Shown: positions 1 to 6,950, numbered from the stretch's first letter. The stretch: 6,974 bases of DNA from Acidobacteriaceae bacterium (GCA_030044455.1 JASHVU010000610.1:1-6974), one strand, 5' to 3'. The notes: generated from the sequence alone by a model not told the origin. Program-made: numbers and translations.

Positions 1-1899
<1,899 letters not shown>

Positions 1900-1918
1900 C
1901 TGAGGGAGTCCCTTTCTA

Positions 1919-1935
1919 TCCGCCTATCCGGCGGA
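1919..1935 (-). promoter_or_regulatory. Small hairpin in the acnA leader
   Basis: TCCGCC-TATCC-GGCGGA is a perfect 6-bp GC-rich stem with a 5-base loop. It ends 19 bases upstream of the acnA ATG and sits just upstream of the ribosome binding site. It could affect translation initiation or be a protein site. The structure is seen directly, and the function is inferred. Confidence 0.35.
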
Positions 1936-1966
1936 TTGTTGCAAGAAGAAATGTCGCATCCGGATT

Positions 1967-1982
1967 CGCGCGATCTCGCGCG
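1967..1982. repeat. Perfect inverted repeat CGCGCGA-TC-TCGCGCG
   Basis: Two 7-bp arms separated by 2 bp lie between the acnA ATG and the candidate promoter, inside the presumed 5' leader. The pattern could be an operator or part of a leader RNA fold. In GC-rich DNA, short CG palindromes also arise by chance, so confidence in a function is low. Confidence 0.3.
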
Positions 1983-2032
1983 ACGCGGCGGGGAAAGCCG
2001 CACGCGCCCCGGGGAAGAAATTCGACGGAATT

Positions 2033-2061
2033 AGATTACTGAGCGGGAGGGATCAGCGCAA
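2033..2061 (-). promoter_or_regulatory. Candidate sigma-70-type promoter for acnA
   Basis: On the minus strand TTGCGC (2061-2056) is followed after exactly 17 bases by TAATCT (2038-2033). Each hexamer matches only part of the consensus, but the spacing is ideal and the site faces acnA. Transcription would start near 2026, leaving a leader of about 125 bases that contains the two inverted repeats at 1919-1935 and 1967-1982. The prediction is weak. Confidence 0.3.
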
Positions 2062-2104
2062 AACCAGAGAGAATGCGGCGTTTTCAGTCTCGTTCAAGGT
2101 CGCC

Positions 2105-2117
2105 ACTCTCTGAGAGT
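2105..2117. repeat. Perfect palindrome ACTCTC-T-GAGAGT
   Basis: Two 6-bp arms flank a single central base, about 45 bp upstream of the candidate acnA -35 element. The size and position suit a dimeric regulator binding site, but no specific factor is recognised. Confidence 0.3.
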
Positions 2118-2178
2118 CGCGTCGGCGCTAATTCCAAGGCTCCCAAACGCAGCATCTCAGATTTTGTGCGAACGTCCA

Positions 2179-2193
2179 CGGTCGTGACGACCG
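2179..2193. repeat. Perfect palindrome CGGTCGT-G-ACGACCG
   Basis: Two 7-bp arms flank one central base, about 120 bp upstream of the candidate acnA -35. It is the longest odd-centred palindrome I noticed in the window and sits in non-coding DNA, so it is a reasonable operator candidate. It is too short a structure, and lacks a T tract, to be a convincing terminator for the gene ending at 2316. Confidence 0.35.
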
Positions 2194-2315
2194 CGGCGGA
2201 AGCGCCTTGGAAGGGGCGGCTGGGCCAAAGAAAATGGGCTCTGGCGCTGCATGCGTTCTCTTCAAGATTGTATTCCAGTTTCAAGTACCGTGGAAACGCC
2301 CCGGAATCATTTTCA

Positions 2316-2990
2316 CTACTTGACCGTCATTCTCGAGTCTTTGGCGAACTCCTCTTTGGCCTTATCGTCGGCGACGATCGCCCATCCCACCCAGCACTTG
2401 TCTACATCAACCAGGACGAAGAGCGTATTCATCGTCACCAGTTCACGTTTGACTCCAGGTGCGTCCCCAGGTTCGCCAGGGGGCGGCGAAACCATCGCAG
2501 CGCCCTCCATGCCTAAAAACAATCGGTTCTTGGCGCCGCTCCCTCGAAATGCGTACAAATTCAAACCGCTGGGCGGAAAAAACGTGGATCTGCTGTAAAT
2601 CTCGGCGATGCTGCGATTGAAGGCTTCCAGCTTATCCTTGTCGGCGTCCACAGGAGGAAATGGGCCTATTCCAAGGCAATTCGGATCGATCGCGAAAACC
2701 ACTCCCTTGGCAGTGCTGTCGCCCGGTTTTGAATCGTATTCCAGGAGGACGCGCGTGCATCGGTTCGCGAGCGCGTTTACGTCGGGGTTGAATAGCGTCG
2801 GCATTTCAGGATTGACCGTCGCATTCCAGTTACGTGGGAGCAGGAATGTGATGGCGAGGTTGTCGTTGGTATAGGTGTTCCCGTTAAGCGCGCCATTCGG
2901 AATCTGAGCGAGCATGCCGGGCTGCGGAGACTGTCCACCCGCGCCAATGGCAAGGCAGAAAAGAATCACAGTAGCGACAGCGACGCGCAT
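2316..2990 (-). CDS. Small secreted protein of unknown function
   Basis: This 224-residue protein starts at ATG 2990 and stops with TAG. It opens with a typical Sec signal peptide: one Arg, a hydrophobic run (VAVATVILFCLAIGA), then GGQ with likely cleavage near residues 18-20. The Cys in the hydrophobic run is not followed by a lipobox-like context, so I do not call it a lipoprotein. The mature part begins GNTYTNDNLAITFLLPRNW near residues 37-56, a 'tyrosine, folded strand, proline-tryptophan' opening seen in many uncharacterised envelope proteins. Three cysteines remain after the signal (NRC near 77, PNC near 104, DKC near 199), an odd number. The C-terminus (VDVDKCWVGWAIVADDKAKEEF) resembles a compact alpha/beta end. 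I do not recognise a family or catalytic motif. The ribosome site is weak (GAAAGAA). The gene diverges from the CLC gene and shares its control region. Confidence 0.8.
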   Translation of the reverse strand: MRVAVATVILFCLAIGAGGQSPQPGMLAQIPNGALNGNTYTNDNLAITFLLPRNWNATVNPEMPTLFNPDVNALANRCTRVLLEYDSKPGDSTAKGVVFAIDPNCLGIGPFPPVDADKDKLEAFNRSIAEIYSRSTFFPPSGLNLYAFRGSGAKNRLFLGMEGAAMVSPPPGEPGDAPGVKRELVTMNTLFVLVDVDKCWVGWAIVADDKAKEEFAKDSRMTVK

Positions 2991-3153
2991 ACTTACATTC
3001 TTTCAGATGAAGGTCGGATATACACCGGTTCTGCCGGTTGCTCCGGTTGCTCTCACGCAGAATGCGTGTGCGGCAGGTTTGCGGCGGGAAAAACCGCGAG
3101 AATACGCTTTTATACTTGAGGTGCGAAATGAATCGCGGCGAGGTCTCCCGGTA
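2991..3153. promoter_or_regulatory. Divergent promoter region between the secreted-protein and CLC genes
   Basis: This 163-bp region separates the minus gene starting at 2990 from the plus gene starting at 3154. On the plus strand TATACT (3111-3116) could be a -10 element about 38 bases before the CLC start, but I find no good -35 at 16-18 bp. On the minus strand TATATC (3022-3017) could be a -10 for the secreted protein, again with a poor -35. Three CCGGTT repeats lie immediately beside that minus -10. Promoter calls are weak, while the divergent arrangement is clear. Confidence 0.4.
3025..3048. repeat. Three direct repeats CCGGTT at 9-bp period
   Basis: CCGGTT occurs at 3025-3030, 3034-3039 and 3043-3048 with three-base spacers CTG and GCT between copies. 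The array sits in a divergent intergenic region, directly upstream of a possible minus-strand -10 (TATATC, 3017-3022). A 9-bp period is not a helical turn, so repeats would face different sides of the DNA. The array could be regulatory, or slippage-derived. Confidence 0.5.
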
Positions 3154-4593
3154 ATGAAACTATGGGCCGGCATTGCGGAGCGGTTTTCCCGCATTTTTGC
3201 CCGGCTGGCTGGCCGCATGCCGAGTGAGCGACAGCGGCTGCTGGCGATCACTATTCTATCGGGCGGATTGTGCGGCTTGGCGGCGGTCGCCTTCCACTTG
3301 AGTGTGGGGTGGCTTGAGGCCATTTGGATCGAACCCGCCACCAGTCTGCGCGGACACGCATGGATATGGTGGACCATTCTCTCGCCGACGCTGGGCGGTG
3401 CGGTTACCGGGCTTGGCCTGTTTTTTCTTTTCCCCGCCGCCGCTGGCAGCGGCATTCCCCAGGTGGAAGTTGCATACTTCAGACGCTTCGGCTCCATCTC
3501 ACTCAAAGAAACGGTTGGGAAGTTTCTGCTCTGCGTGGTGCAGCTTGGCTCCGGCGCTTCGCTCGGCGTTGAGGGCCCGACGGTGTACATATGCTCGGGC
3601 GTGAGCAGCATGTTGGCGCGGGTAGTTCGGCTCAGTCCCGAGAATCGCCGGCGAATGACCTCAGTGGGAATGGCGGCAGGCATTGCTGCGGCCTTCAATG
3701 CGCCTATCGCCGCAGTCACCTTTACGCTCGAAGAACTGGTCGGCAATCTCGATCAAACCATGTTGTCGGGCGTAATTGTGGCGGCCGCGCTGGCCGCGGT
3801 GGTTGAGCATTCCACGCCAGGATTCGGCTCGGCTCCTCTGTTTCACATTCAGAGAACCTACTCTTTGGGGAGTGCTTCGTCGCTCGTATGGTACGCGCTG
3901 CTGGGAGTGCTTGCAGCCGCTGTTTCAGTTGCGTTTACCGATTCGCTTCTCTGGCTGCGTCTCGGGTTTCGCCGGCTCAAGGGGGTTCCGAAGTGGGTGC
4001 AGCCGGCAATCGGAGGCGCGGCAACCGGGAGTTGTGCGGTTGTGGCGCTGCTCTTCTTTCACCTGAACGGTATTGCCGGTGATTCATACAAGACGCTTAC
4101 CGTGGCGCTGGTAGGCGGGCTGCCGCTTACGGCAATGCTTGTGCTGTGCGTGCTGAAGCTGGCGGCGACGGTTACCTCATACGCCAGCGGCGGGGCGGGC
4201 GGCATCTTTGCGCCGGCCTTGTTTATGGGGGGAATGCTGGGCGGCGCGATGGGCTATGTCGATGTAGATGTCTTTCATCACCCGGCCGACTCCATCGGAG
4301 CATTTGCAGTGGTGGGCATGGGAGCGGCATTTGCGGGAATCATTCGCGCGCCCATGACCTCAGTGCTCATCATCTTTGAGATGACTGGCGGCTATGGGCT
4401 TGTACTCCCGCTGATGATCGCCAACATGAGCGCCTTTGCCCTGGCCCGCATCTGGCGGCGAACGCCAATCTACGAAGCGCTGCTCCAACAGGACGGGATC
4501 TTTCTTCCCGGTGGAGGGCATCCGCTGGAATCGGCTGCGGATGAGGATGAGCTTGCGCACTACCACCCAACGAGCGAGCCGTTGGACGAGTGA
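3154..4593 (+). CDS. CLC-family chloride transporter, probable H+/Cl- antiporter, without CBS domains
   Basis: CLC proteins are dimeric inner-membrane carriers or channels for chloride or other anions. From ATG 3154 the product is 479 residues and all main signatures are present. GSGIP at 98-102 carries the anion-coordinating S99. GVEGP at 138-142 has the gating glutamate E140, matching E148 of E. coli ClC-ec1. GGIFAPAL lies at 349-356, and Y440 in PIYEALL matches ec1 Y445. E194 in FTLEELV aligns with ec1 E203, the inner proton glutamate, which favours proton-coupled exchange over a channel. The Arg before the gating Glu in ec1 is Val139 here. The protein ends with a short acidic tail and no CBS pair. 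I chose ATG 3154 because GAGG (3140-3143) precedes it and residues 1-28 lead into the first helix. The open frame extends upstream to 2914, but that would run antisense through the neighbouring gene's start. The gene converges with the TonB gene, 9 bp away. Confidence 0.93.
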   Translation: MKLWAGIAERFSRIFARLAGRMPSERQRLLAITILSGGLCGLAAVAFHLSVGWLEAIWIEPATSLRGHAWIWWTILSPTLGGAVTGLGLFFLFPAAAGSGIPQVEVAYFRRFGSISLKETVGKFLLCVVQLGSGASLGVEGPTVYICSGVSSMLARVVRLSPENRRRMTSVGMAAGIAAAFNAPIAAVTFTLEELVGNLDQTMLSGVIVAAALAAVVEHSTPGFGSAPLFHIQRTYSLGSASSLVWYALLGVLAAAVSVAFTDSLLWLRLGFRRLKGVPKWVQPAIGGAATGSCAVVALLFFHLNGIAGDSYKTLTVALVGGLPLTAMLVLCVLKLAATVTSYASGGAGGIFAPALFMGGMLGGAMGYVDVDVFHHPADSIGAFAVVGMGAAFAGIIRAPMTSVLIIFEMTGGYGLVLPLMIANMSAFALARIWRRTPIYEALLQQDGIFLPGGGHPLESAADEDELAHYHPTSEPLDE

Positions 4594-4602
4594 CCACACA
4601 CT

Positions 4603-5718
4603 CTACTGATCCGGCGGCTGCATGTTGTAGAGGAAATAAGCGCGCAGCTCGATGTATGGGCCGTGGAAGTCACGTGGTAGCGGTGGGTAATTTGAGCCCG
4701 TCAGCGCGCCCCACGCTGCGCGATCCAGAGCAGTATCGCCGGAACGGCCTTCGAGCATTACGCTGCCATCCATGAGCCGGCCGTTGGGCAGCACTTTGAA
4801 CCGGATCACCACCACGCCCGATTTGAGAATCGGCGGATTCACCTCGTCGGGAATCAGCGGGTCCCAGGTCTTCTCAGTCTCGTAGTGCCAGCGCGCCAGC
4901 CAGGAATTGAAGTCGACCCCCTGCGTGTCGCTCAGGATTCTTACGCCTCCAGCCGCGCCTGGGTGTTGCGCGAGTCCACCCGAAGACTGCTCTCCAACCG
5001 CGCCGCCCCGGTTGCGCATCGCATTTTCCATGTCGTGCTTCAATTGGTCAGCGGGATTGGAGTCGTTCATCGCGAAATTTGGACGCGCCGGAACCGCGGA
5101 CGGCCGAGGCGCCTCGACCGGTGATTGCGACTGCGGGGTGGGAGGAACGACCGGCGCCGGCTGCGGCTTGGGCTGTTCCGGAGCCGGCTGCGGCGGCGGG
5201 GGCGCCGTCTCCTTTGGCTCTGGCGGCGCTTCACGCTTCAGCTCGTCCAGCGTCTGCTTGTCGATCACCGGGGGTTTAGTCAGGGGCCTGGGGGGTGCCT
5301 TAGGCTTCCACTGCGGCGAATCCAGGTAAGTGAAATCTTTGTCGTGCAGGTTCGCTTCAACCACTGGCGGCATCTTGAAGACGTACTTGGGCAGCAGAAT
5401 CAACGCCAGGATCAGCGCGATGTGGAATAGAACGGCCCACAAGACGCCCTCGCGCAGACGCGCCCAGCGCCGCTCGTCTTCGAGCTCGCTGATCATCTCC
5501 AGCAGTTCGTGGGTGTCGTAGTTGATCCAGCGCGAGGTGTGCCCACCGTTCGAAACCGGCTCGGGCGGCTCGGACTCTGAAGCAGAAGCCTCTTTCGCGG
5601 CAACCGTTGCGGTTGCGGATCCAGCCCGGCTCTCGGGCTCGTTCCCTTCGGCTGGCGCTTCGTGGGTGGGCATTCTAAACTCGGGAGCCTGGGGATGCGC
5701 ACACTGGCGCGGCTCCAA
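4603..5718 (-). CDS. TonB-like energy transducer with cytoplasmic N-terminal extension
   Basis: TonB-type proteins span the inner membrane and carry energy from an ExbB/ExbD motor to outer-membrane receptors. The 371-residue product has four parts. Residues 1-90 are a hydrophilic Ala/Glu/Pro-rich cytoplasmic segment, ending in a charged possible helix (ELLEMISELEDERRWARLRE). Residues 91-110 are one membrane helix containing His99. About 117-225 is a Pro/Lys/Glu-rich periplasmic spacer with PQPAP repeats. About 270-371 is a TonB/TolA-like C-terminal domain with WLARWHYETEKTW, a GVVVIRFKVLPNG strand, TALDRAAWGAL and a closing YIELRAYFLYN strand. E. coli TonB is 239 residues with a very short cytoplasmic end, so the extension is notable. 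The start is TTG at 5718, preceded six bases away by AGGAAGGA. An in-frame ATG at 5673 (356 residues) has no comparable site. No exbB or exbD is in view. TolA-like function is an alternative. Confidence 0.9.
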   Translation of the reverse strand: MEPRQCAHPQAPEFRMPTHEAPAEGNEPESRAGSATATVAAKEASASESEPPEPVSNGGHTSRWINYDTHELLEMISELEDERRWARLREGVLWAVLFHIALILALILLPKYVFKMPPVVEANLHDKDFTYLDSPQWKPKAPPRPLTKPPVIDKQTLDELKREAPPEPKETAPPPPQPAPEQPKPQPAPVVPPTPQSQSPVEAPRPSAVPARPNFAMNDSNPADQLKHDMENAMRNRGGAVGEQSSGGLAQHPGAAGGVRILSDTQGVDFNSWLARWHYETEKTWDPLIPDEVNPPILKSGVVVIRFKVLPNGRLMDGSVMLEGRSGDTALDRAAWGALTGSNYPPLPRDFHGPYIELRAYFLYNMQPPDQ

Positions 5719-5724
5719 CGCAAT

Positions 5725-5732
5725 TCCTTCCT
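5725..5732 (-). promoter_or_regulatory. Ribosome binding site that decides the TonB-like TTG start
   Basis: The minus strand reads AGGAAGGA, followed by six bases and TTG at 5718. It is a strong anti-16S match at ideal spacing, whereas the next in-frame ATG (5673) has only a GAG six bases upstream. This supports the TTG start. Confidence 0.7.
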
Positions 5733-5759
5733 GGCTTGTTCTATTCTCTCATTCTCTTC

Positions 5760-5803
5760 GAACCGTTGCCATCATGCACAGTTTCGCTGTGCCGGTTCAC
5801 CGG
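5760..5803. repeat. Nested inverted repeats in the TonB/DedA divergent region
   Basis: An inner hairpin GCACAG-TTTCG-CTGTGC (5776-5792) is enclosed by outer arms GAACCG (5760-5765) and CGGTTC (5793-5798). A ten-base bulge lies on one side. The right arm also belongs to CCGGT-TC-ACCGG (5792-5803). All stems are perfect. The region could be overlapping operators or an RNA hairpin in the leader of the TonB-like gene. The right arm contains CCGGTT, the same hexamer as the 3025-3048 array. Confidence 0.45.
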
Positions 5804-5875
5804 GGGAGTGGGCGGGTCAAGACTCGTGTAAGGTCGCGGCCCGTACAATTTGAATTGACGGCCAAGAACCCTGAA

Positions 5876-5880
5876 AAGGA
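5876..5880 (+). promoter_or_regulatory. Ribosome binding site that decides the DedA TTG start
   Basis: AAGGA (within AAAAGGA, 5874-5880) is followed by six bases and TTG at 5887. The first in-frame ATG comes only at codon 16, inside the first hydrophobic segment and without such a site, so TTG is preferred. Confidence 0.65.
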
Positions 5881-5886
5881 ACCTGT

Positions 5887-6501
5887 TTGAAGCATTTTTT
5901 TCTGCGCCTCGCGGCGTTTTGGAAGATTGTCATGCTGCCGGCGCTAGCCAAGCTGGGATTTTGGGGCGCGGCGGCCATTGCGCTGCTCGATTCCTCCTCC
6001 ATTCCGGTTCCGATGGACGCCTACCTGGCCATCGCCATCTGGAACGCCAAAGGCCACTTCTGGTTGTACGTGCTGATGGCGTCTGCGGGCTCGGCGATTG
6101 GCGGCCTTCTTCCCTATGCGCTGGGTCGGGCCGGCGGCGAGCTCTTCCTAATGAAACGAATTAACCGCGAGCGGTTCGAGGCCATCCGCGCCCGCTTTGA
6201 GCGGCAGGAATTCCTTGCCGTCATGATTCCTTCGATGCTGCCCCCGCCGGCGCCCTGGAAGGTATTCATCTTTGCCTCGGGCGTGTTTGAGATGCGGGTG
6301 GCGCCCTTCATGCTCGCGGTCTTCTGCGGACGCGCGGTGCGCTGGTTCCTTCTCGCCTTTCTAGTGCTCAAGCTTGGCCCGGGCGCTGCCGACATGGTGG
6401 CGCATCACGCCGTGGCGACGGTCTGCGTGGTTGGTGTGCTGGCCGTGGGCGGATTCGCGTTGTGGTGGATGAGAAAGAAGCGAACCGGAAGGCTGTTATG
6501 A
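5887..6501 (+). CDS. DedA/VTT-domain (YqaA-like) inner-membrane protein
   Basis: This 204-residue protein from a TTG start has the layout of DedA-family (SNARE-associated/VTT domain) proteins. These include carriers or scramblases linked to undecaprenyl-phosphate or phospholipid recycling and to envelope homeostasis. Hydrophobic segments fall near residues 24-34 and 45-52 (a likely re-entrant pair around D35-SSSIPVPMD44), 57-79, 108-133, 136-160 and 168-193, with a basic tail KKRTGRLL. A conserved-type loop GRAGGELFLMKRINRERFE joins helices near 80-98. The second re-entrant motif is SMLPPPAPWK (116-125). In E. coli DedA proteins such as YqjA this region has two functional arginines in an R-x3-P-x2-R-like motif, but here no Arg is present and K125 is the only basic residue. 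D35 stands where YqjA has E39. The family call is good, the substrate unknown. A 46-codon ORF overlaps its stop codon. Confidence 0.85.
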   Translation: MKHFFLRLAAFWKIVMLPALAKLGFWGAAAIALLDSSSIPVPMDAYLAIAIWNAKGHFWLYVLMASAGSAIGGLLPYALGRAGGELFLMKRINRERFEAIRARFERQEFLAVMIPSMLPPPAPWKVFIFASGVFEMRVAPFMLAVFCGRAVRWFLLAFLVLKLGPGAADMVAHHAVATVCVVGVLAVGGFALWWMRKKRTGRLL

Positions 6502-6638
6502 GTCAGGCGAAAGCCGATCGAGGACGCCAAAAGCTCGTTGGAGCAAATCCGCGTCTTGTAGGTACTTCTGTCCTTCAAAGTACCGGAAATGGGCCAAAAA
6601 GGGGCGAAAAATCGAAAGTCTTGTTTACTGAATCGTAA
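6498..6638 (+). CDS. Possible 46-residue basic protein overlapping the DedA stop (ATGA)
   Basis: An ATG at 6498 overlaps the DedA stop as ATGA, the usual signature of translational coupling. GGAAGG (6487-6492) lies five bases upstream. The frame runs 46 codons to TAA and encodes a Lys/Arg/Gly-rich, soluble product (MSQAKADRGRQKLVGANPRL at its start) with no membrane segment or known motif. It contains the inverted repeat at 6561-6584, and its latter part enters the AT-richer non-coding tail. The start signals are good but the length is within chance range, so it may not be a gene. Confidence 0.3.
   Translation: MSQAKADRGRQKLVGANPRLVGTSVLQSTGNGPKRGEKSKVLFTES
6561..6584. repeat. Inverted repeat GGTACTT-N10-AAGTACC
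   Basis: Perfect 7-bp arms with a 10-base loop lie 60 bp after the DedA stop. No T tract follows on either strand, so it is not a typical intrinsic terminator. It could stabilise the 3' end of the DedA mRNA or be a protein site. Confidence 0.35.
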
Positions 6639-6713
6639 CTAAGAAGAAATTACAAACCATTGAAACTGTTAAGCTTGTATCGTTTCTTGCGTTCCCATTT
6701 CTGACTGTTTTTA

Positions 6714-6732
6714 GGGGGAGGGGGGTGGGGTG
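6714..6732 (+). other. G-run tract, potential G-quadruplex
   Basis: Runs of 5, 6 and 4 G separated by single A and T bases lie in an AT-rich surrounding. Three uninterrupted runs with one divisible into two can in principle form a four-tract quadruplex. Folding and function are inferred. Confidence 0.4.
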
Positions 6733-6738
6733 CTTTTT

Positions 6739-6760
6739 TGAGTTAACTGTTGGTAACTCA
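6739..6760. repeat. Inverted repeat TGAGTTA-N8-TAACTCA
   Basis: Perfect 7-bp arms with an 8-base spacer follow directly after six T bases (6733-6738). The T run is on the wrong side for a plus-strand terminator and would read as A on the minus strand, so a protein binding site is more likely than termination. Confidence 0.35.
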
Positions 6761-6950
6761 TTGACGGGAATTGATTTGCTTTGAATTTGCCCGTAGCAAG
6801 TGACGTTTTGCGGTTTTTCAGACGCGGGAGATTTCGAGCTGCGCGAATGGACATGGAATCGCTCCTGGATCCAGTGTGCTCTTGTAAGGCGTAAATTCAC
6901 GCAAGGCGGTCGAGGAGGATCGTGGCTGGATAGAGGCCCCAAAGCACGAA

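Larger units (their letters stand above)
1900..2315. other. 416-bp intergenic region upstream of acnA
   Basis: This region lies between the acnA start and the stop of the secreted-protein gene, both on the minus strand. I see no convincing gene. A minus frame at 2084-2284 would open with TTG, lacks a Shine-Dalgarno and resembles no family I know. A plus frame from 2073 runs antisense into the next gene. The region instead holds a possible promoter (2033-2061) and four short perfect inverted repeats, listed separately, which fits a long regulated leader for acnA. I see no clear intrinsic terminator for the upstream gene. Confidence 0.6.
5719..5886. promoter_or_regulatory. Divergent control region between the TonB-like and DedA genes
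   Basis: These 168 bp separate two genes transcribed away from each other. On the plus side TACAAT (5844-5849) is a good -10 for the DedA gene and would give a leader of about 30 bases, but no convincing -35 lies at the right distance. I see no clear sigma-70 promoter for the TonB-like gene. The centre holds the nested inverted repeat at 5760-5803. Confidence 0.45.
6639..6950. other. Non-coding tail with an AT-rich block
   Basis: About 310 bp without a convincing gene. Base composition changes sharply: within 6641-6680 only 11 of 40 bases are G or C, in a window that is otherwise GC-rich. The region then holds a G-run tract (6714-6732), an inverted repeat (6739-6760), a perfect CTGGATCCAG palindrome (6865-6874) and a near-palindrome at 6889-6902. 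A minus frame at 6625-6942 has a low-complexity, unrecognisable translation and is not called. The region probably carries control sequence for a gene beyond the right edge, or a small RNA, but I cannot show either. Confidence 0.4.

Noticed and set aside
2084..2284. Minus-strand 66-codon frame in the acnA upstream region
   Set aside because: TTG start, no Shine-Dalgarno, no recognisable motif. The palindromes within it suggest regulatory rather than coding DNA.
2073..2516. Plus-strand open frame crossing the acnA leader
   Set aside because: It runs antisense into the secreted-protein gene, which has a clear signal peptide. The plus translation is Arg/Ser-rich and unconvincing.
2914..3153. 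80-codon N-terminal extension of the CLC frame
   Set aside because: It would run antisense over the start of the divergent secreted-protein gene, encodes a low-complexity PV-repeat stretch from the CCGGTT array, and leaves no room for a promoter.
3003..3746. Minus-strand 247-codon frame inside the CLC gene
   Set aside because: Antisense shadow of a CLC with all signature motifs. The translation is Arg/Pro/Ser-rich with no family features.
5156..5194. Direct repeat GCCGGCTGCGGC, two copies 27 bp apart
   Set aside because: The copies fall in frame in the TonB-like gene and encode its PQPAP spacer repeats, so a coding explanation is sufficient.
4907..5329. Plus-strand frame with Gly/Cys-rich translation
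   Set aside because: It is the complement of the proline-rich spacer of the TonB-like protein, which explains the glycine-rich composition.
6847..6894. Tiny plus-strand ORF of 15 codons (MDMESLLDPVCSCKA)
   Set aside because: Too short and without a ribosome site. No evidence beyond an open frame.
6625..6942. Minus-strand 105-codon frame in the right-hand tail
   Set aside because: No family resemblance and composition follows the AT-rich and G-run blocks. The open frame there is likely accidental.
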